From Fimadaptatus sp948467645 (lineage in GTDB: Bacteria > Bacillota > Clostridia > Christensenellales > Aristaeellaceae), in assembly GCA_948467645.1 (NCBI GenBank), contig CAOKFD010000005.1, positions 1 through 64,000 on the forward strand: 64,000 nt of DNA. The letters run 5' to 3'. A program made the translations under genes and the position numbers. The notes beneath the pieces are model-generated. The model did no database searches and was not told the DNA's origin. It worked only from the letters and a program-made list of their open reading frames with translations. Positions within the stretch are counted from its first letter, which is position 1. The number at the start of each line of letters is the position of its first letter. Positions 62,631 to 64,000 of this stretch are shown here, in pieces.

Positions 62631-64000
62631 TCAATCCGGCTTGCGTACAAGCGTGATGCCGGATATGGCTTTAAGCTCTATCGCACCGTCGATGCGCTGG
62701 CCGGTTATCAGATCATAGCAGCCTTCAGGCGGCACTACCATGTGGGATTCATGGTCGAAGTTCATATAGAATATGTACTTAGCGCCGTCATTGCCATCGC
62801 GCGATGCGGTAAGCACGCCGTCAGGAAGCTCGCGCGCGAGCCGCTCTATGCCAAGCTTGTCCACACGTCCCGCATAGAAATGCTTGAGGAATTCGCGTTC
62901 AGCCTTGGACGCTATGTACCAGGTCTGACCTTCGCCGAAGTCATTTACCGTGATTGCAGGAGTGCCTTTATAGAAGTCGTCGCCATATACCGCCTGAACG
63001 CGCGCCGTCGTTGTGTGCATGAGGTCGCATATGATTCCGCACTCACAGCTATCGCTTATGCCCATCTCATTGCCGTCAACCGGCACGATAGAGTTGCGGT
63101 CATGATCCCACAGGCCGTCGGTTTCCTCCACCCATATGCCCATAAGATCCTTTAGCGGACCGGGCACGCCGCCCAGGAAGCAAAGATCGTTTTCATCGGC
63201 TACGCCGCTCAAATACGTCATGACCAACTGGCCGCCGCGCTTTACAAACTCCTCCAGACTTTCTGCTACTCCCGGCTTCACCATGTATAGCATTGGGGCC
63301 ACTACCAATGAATATCTGTCGAGTTTCTGATCGGAGTCTATCACGTCCACGTCTATTCCCTGAGCCTTGAGCGCGTAGTAATGATCGTTGACCAGTTCCT
63401 CATGCTTTTTATCAACGCGAACGCCGCGGGCATCCTTTATCGCCCAGCGATCCTCACAATCGTATATTATCGCGACCTGAGCGTGAGCGATGCTGCCGAG
63501 TACAGGCTTGATATTGAGCAGATACTCGCCCACGGAAGTAACGTCGCGGAACACTCGCGTGTTTTCATGGCCAACATGATCTACTACAGCACCGTGCAGC
63601 TTTTCAGATGCGCCGCGGCTCTTGCGCCACTGGAAGTACTGTATGCTGTCCGCGCCATGCGCCACTGCCAGCATACTGCTGAGCAAATGCATACCCGGAC
63701 GCTTGAGCTTGGATACCTCCTGCCAGTTAGTTACCGACGGCGTGGACTCCATAAGCACCCAGGGCTTTTGCAATATCGAACGAATGTAGTCGTGATAGAA
63801 CGCCGTATTCAGCGCAATCTCTGCGTCGCTGTTTGCATCGCGTCCCCACAGCGGATAGCTGTCCCAGCACGCGAAATCGATTACATCCTTGAACTTGGAA
63901 TAGTCAAGGCCGTCAAAGCGATTCATGAAGTTGGTTGTTACCGGCAGATCGGGCGTAAGCCGACGCAAAGGCTCAATTTCATTCTTGATAAAATCGACCG
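62631..64000 (-). CDS. GH42 beta-galactosidase (5' end beyond the window)
   Basis: 456 codons of the gene are in the window; the reading frame runs off the end (IEPLRRLTPDLPVTTNF upstream), so the N-terminal barrel part is missing. The part here has WDSYP, VLMESTPSVTNW (Glu nucleophile), the trimerisation domain and a C-terminal beta domain. Hydrolyses beta-galactosides, probably inside the cell. It lies before the aldo/keto reductase on the same strand, likely one transcript. Confidence 0.88.
   Translation of the reverse strand, partial: VDFIKNEIEPLRRLTPDLPVTTNFMNRFDGLDYSKFKDVIDFACWDSYPLWGRDANSDAEIALNTAFYHDYIRSILQKPWVLMESTPSVTNWQEVSKLKRPGMHLLSSMLAVAHGADSIQYFQWRKSRGASEKLHGAVVDHVGHENTRVFRDVTSVGEYLLNIKPVLGSIAHAQVAIIYDCEDRWAIKDARGVRVDKKHEELVNDHYYALKAQGIDVDVIDSDQKLDRYSLVVAPMLYMVKPGVAESLEEFVKRGGQLVMTYLSGVADENDLCFLGGVPGPLKDLMGIWVEETDGLWDHDRNSIVPVDGNEMGISDSCECGIICDLMHTTTARVQAVYGDDFYKGTPAITVNDFGEGQTWYIASKAEREFLKHFYAGRVDKLGIERLARELPDGVLTASRDGNDGAKYIFYMNFDHESHMVVPPEGCYDLITGQRIDGAIELKAISGITLVRKPD

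Noticed and set aside
1..64000. CRISPR array, rRNA operon, prophage
   Set aside because: No regularly spaced repeats, rRNA sequence or phage structural genes seen in the window.

Overview
The window is a gene-dense bacterial chromosome segment, about half G+C. It has strong GGAGG-type ribosome binding sites, frequent TTG/GTG starts and many U-tailed hairpin terminators. A BofA-type SigmaK-processing regulator, Soj/Spo0J-like ParA/ParB, a PfoR-type PTS IIC protein and many secreted proteins suggest a spore-forming or spore-related anaerobic Clostridia-type Firmicute. GH78, GH42, anaerobic sulfatase maturase and 4Fe-4S aldo/keto reductase genes fit a gut-type glycan degrader. Species cannot be told from the sequence alone. 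parAB together with ybaB-recR and rpsF-ssb-rpsR suggests the segment may lie near the replication origin (inference).

Layout. 0-9 kb: a serine beta-lactamase-fold hydrolase, bofA whose ribosome binding site lies inside a terminator hairpin, a ZnuA-like binding protein, an M1 aminopeptidase-like protein without its metal site, a frameshifted cupin, a Gfo/Idh/MocA oxidoreductase, two HdeD-like membrane proteins (one fused to a papain-like domain) and tRNA-Arg(ACG). 9-14 kb (minus strand): a TetM/EF-G-like GTPase, a second beta-lactamase-fold protein and a PfoR-like PTS IIC. 14-24 kb (plus strand): parA-parB, ybaB-recR, glycerate kinase, GNAT, RlmI-like methyltransferase, M24 peptidase, and rpsF-ssb-rpsR behind an S6:S18-type leader RNA. 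24-33 kb: a GT2-GtrA fusion, LiaF-like protein, RelA/SpoT-domain protein, secreted lipase-like protein, MacB/FtsX-type ABC pair and a DtxR-like regulator.

33-38 kb: an overlapping operon of two CydDC-type ABC half-transporters, a YgbA-family protein and a DUF454 protein, behind a promoter with an inverted repeat and a structured leader. 38-44 kb: Xer-type recombinase, polar amino acid ABC importer, D-2-hydroxyacid dehydrogenase, flavodoxin-like protein. 44-52 kb: glutamate-5-kinase-like protein, GH78 rhamnosidase, LarC1 with a long His-rich insert, M28 peptidase and an orphan anaerobic sulfatase maturase. 52-56 kb: secreted protein with three YARHG-like repeats, GGDEF protein, and a truncated IS3-type left end fused to a receiver-domain fragment. 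56-64 kb: two sugar-isomerase TIM barrels behind a palindromic operator-like site, a response regulator/kinase/exported protein operon, 4Fe-4S aldo/keto reductase and a GH42 beta-galactosidase cut by the window edge.

No CRISPR array, rRNA or prophage module was seen. The most unusual items are the terminator/ribosome-binding-site overlap at bofA, the cydDC-ygbA-DUF454 operon with its leader, the IS3/receiver chimera, the metal-site-less M1 homologue, the His-rich LarC1, and the HdeD-papain fusion.
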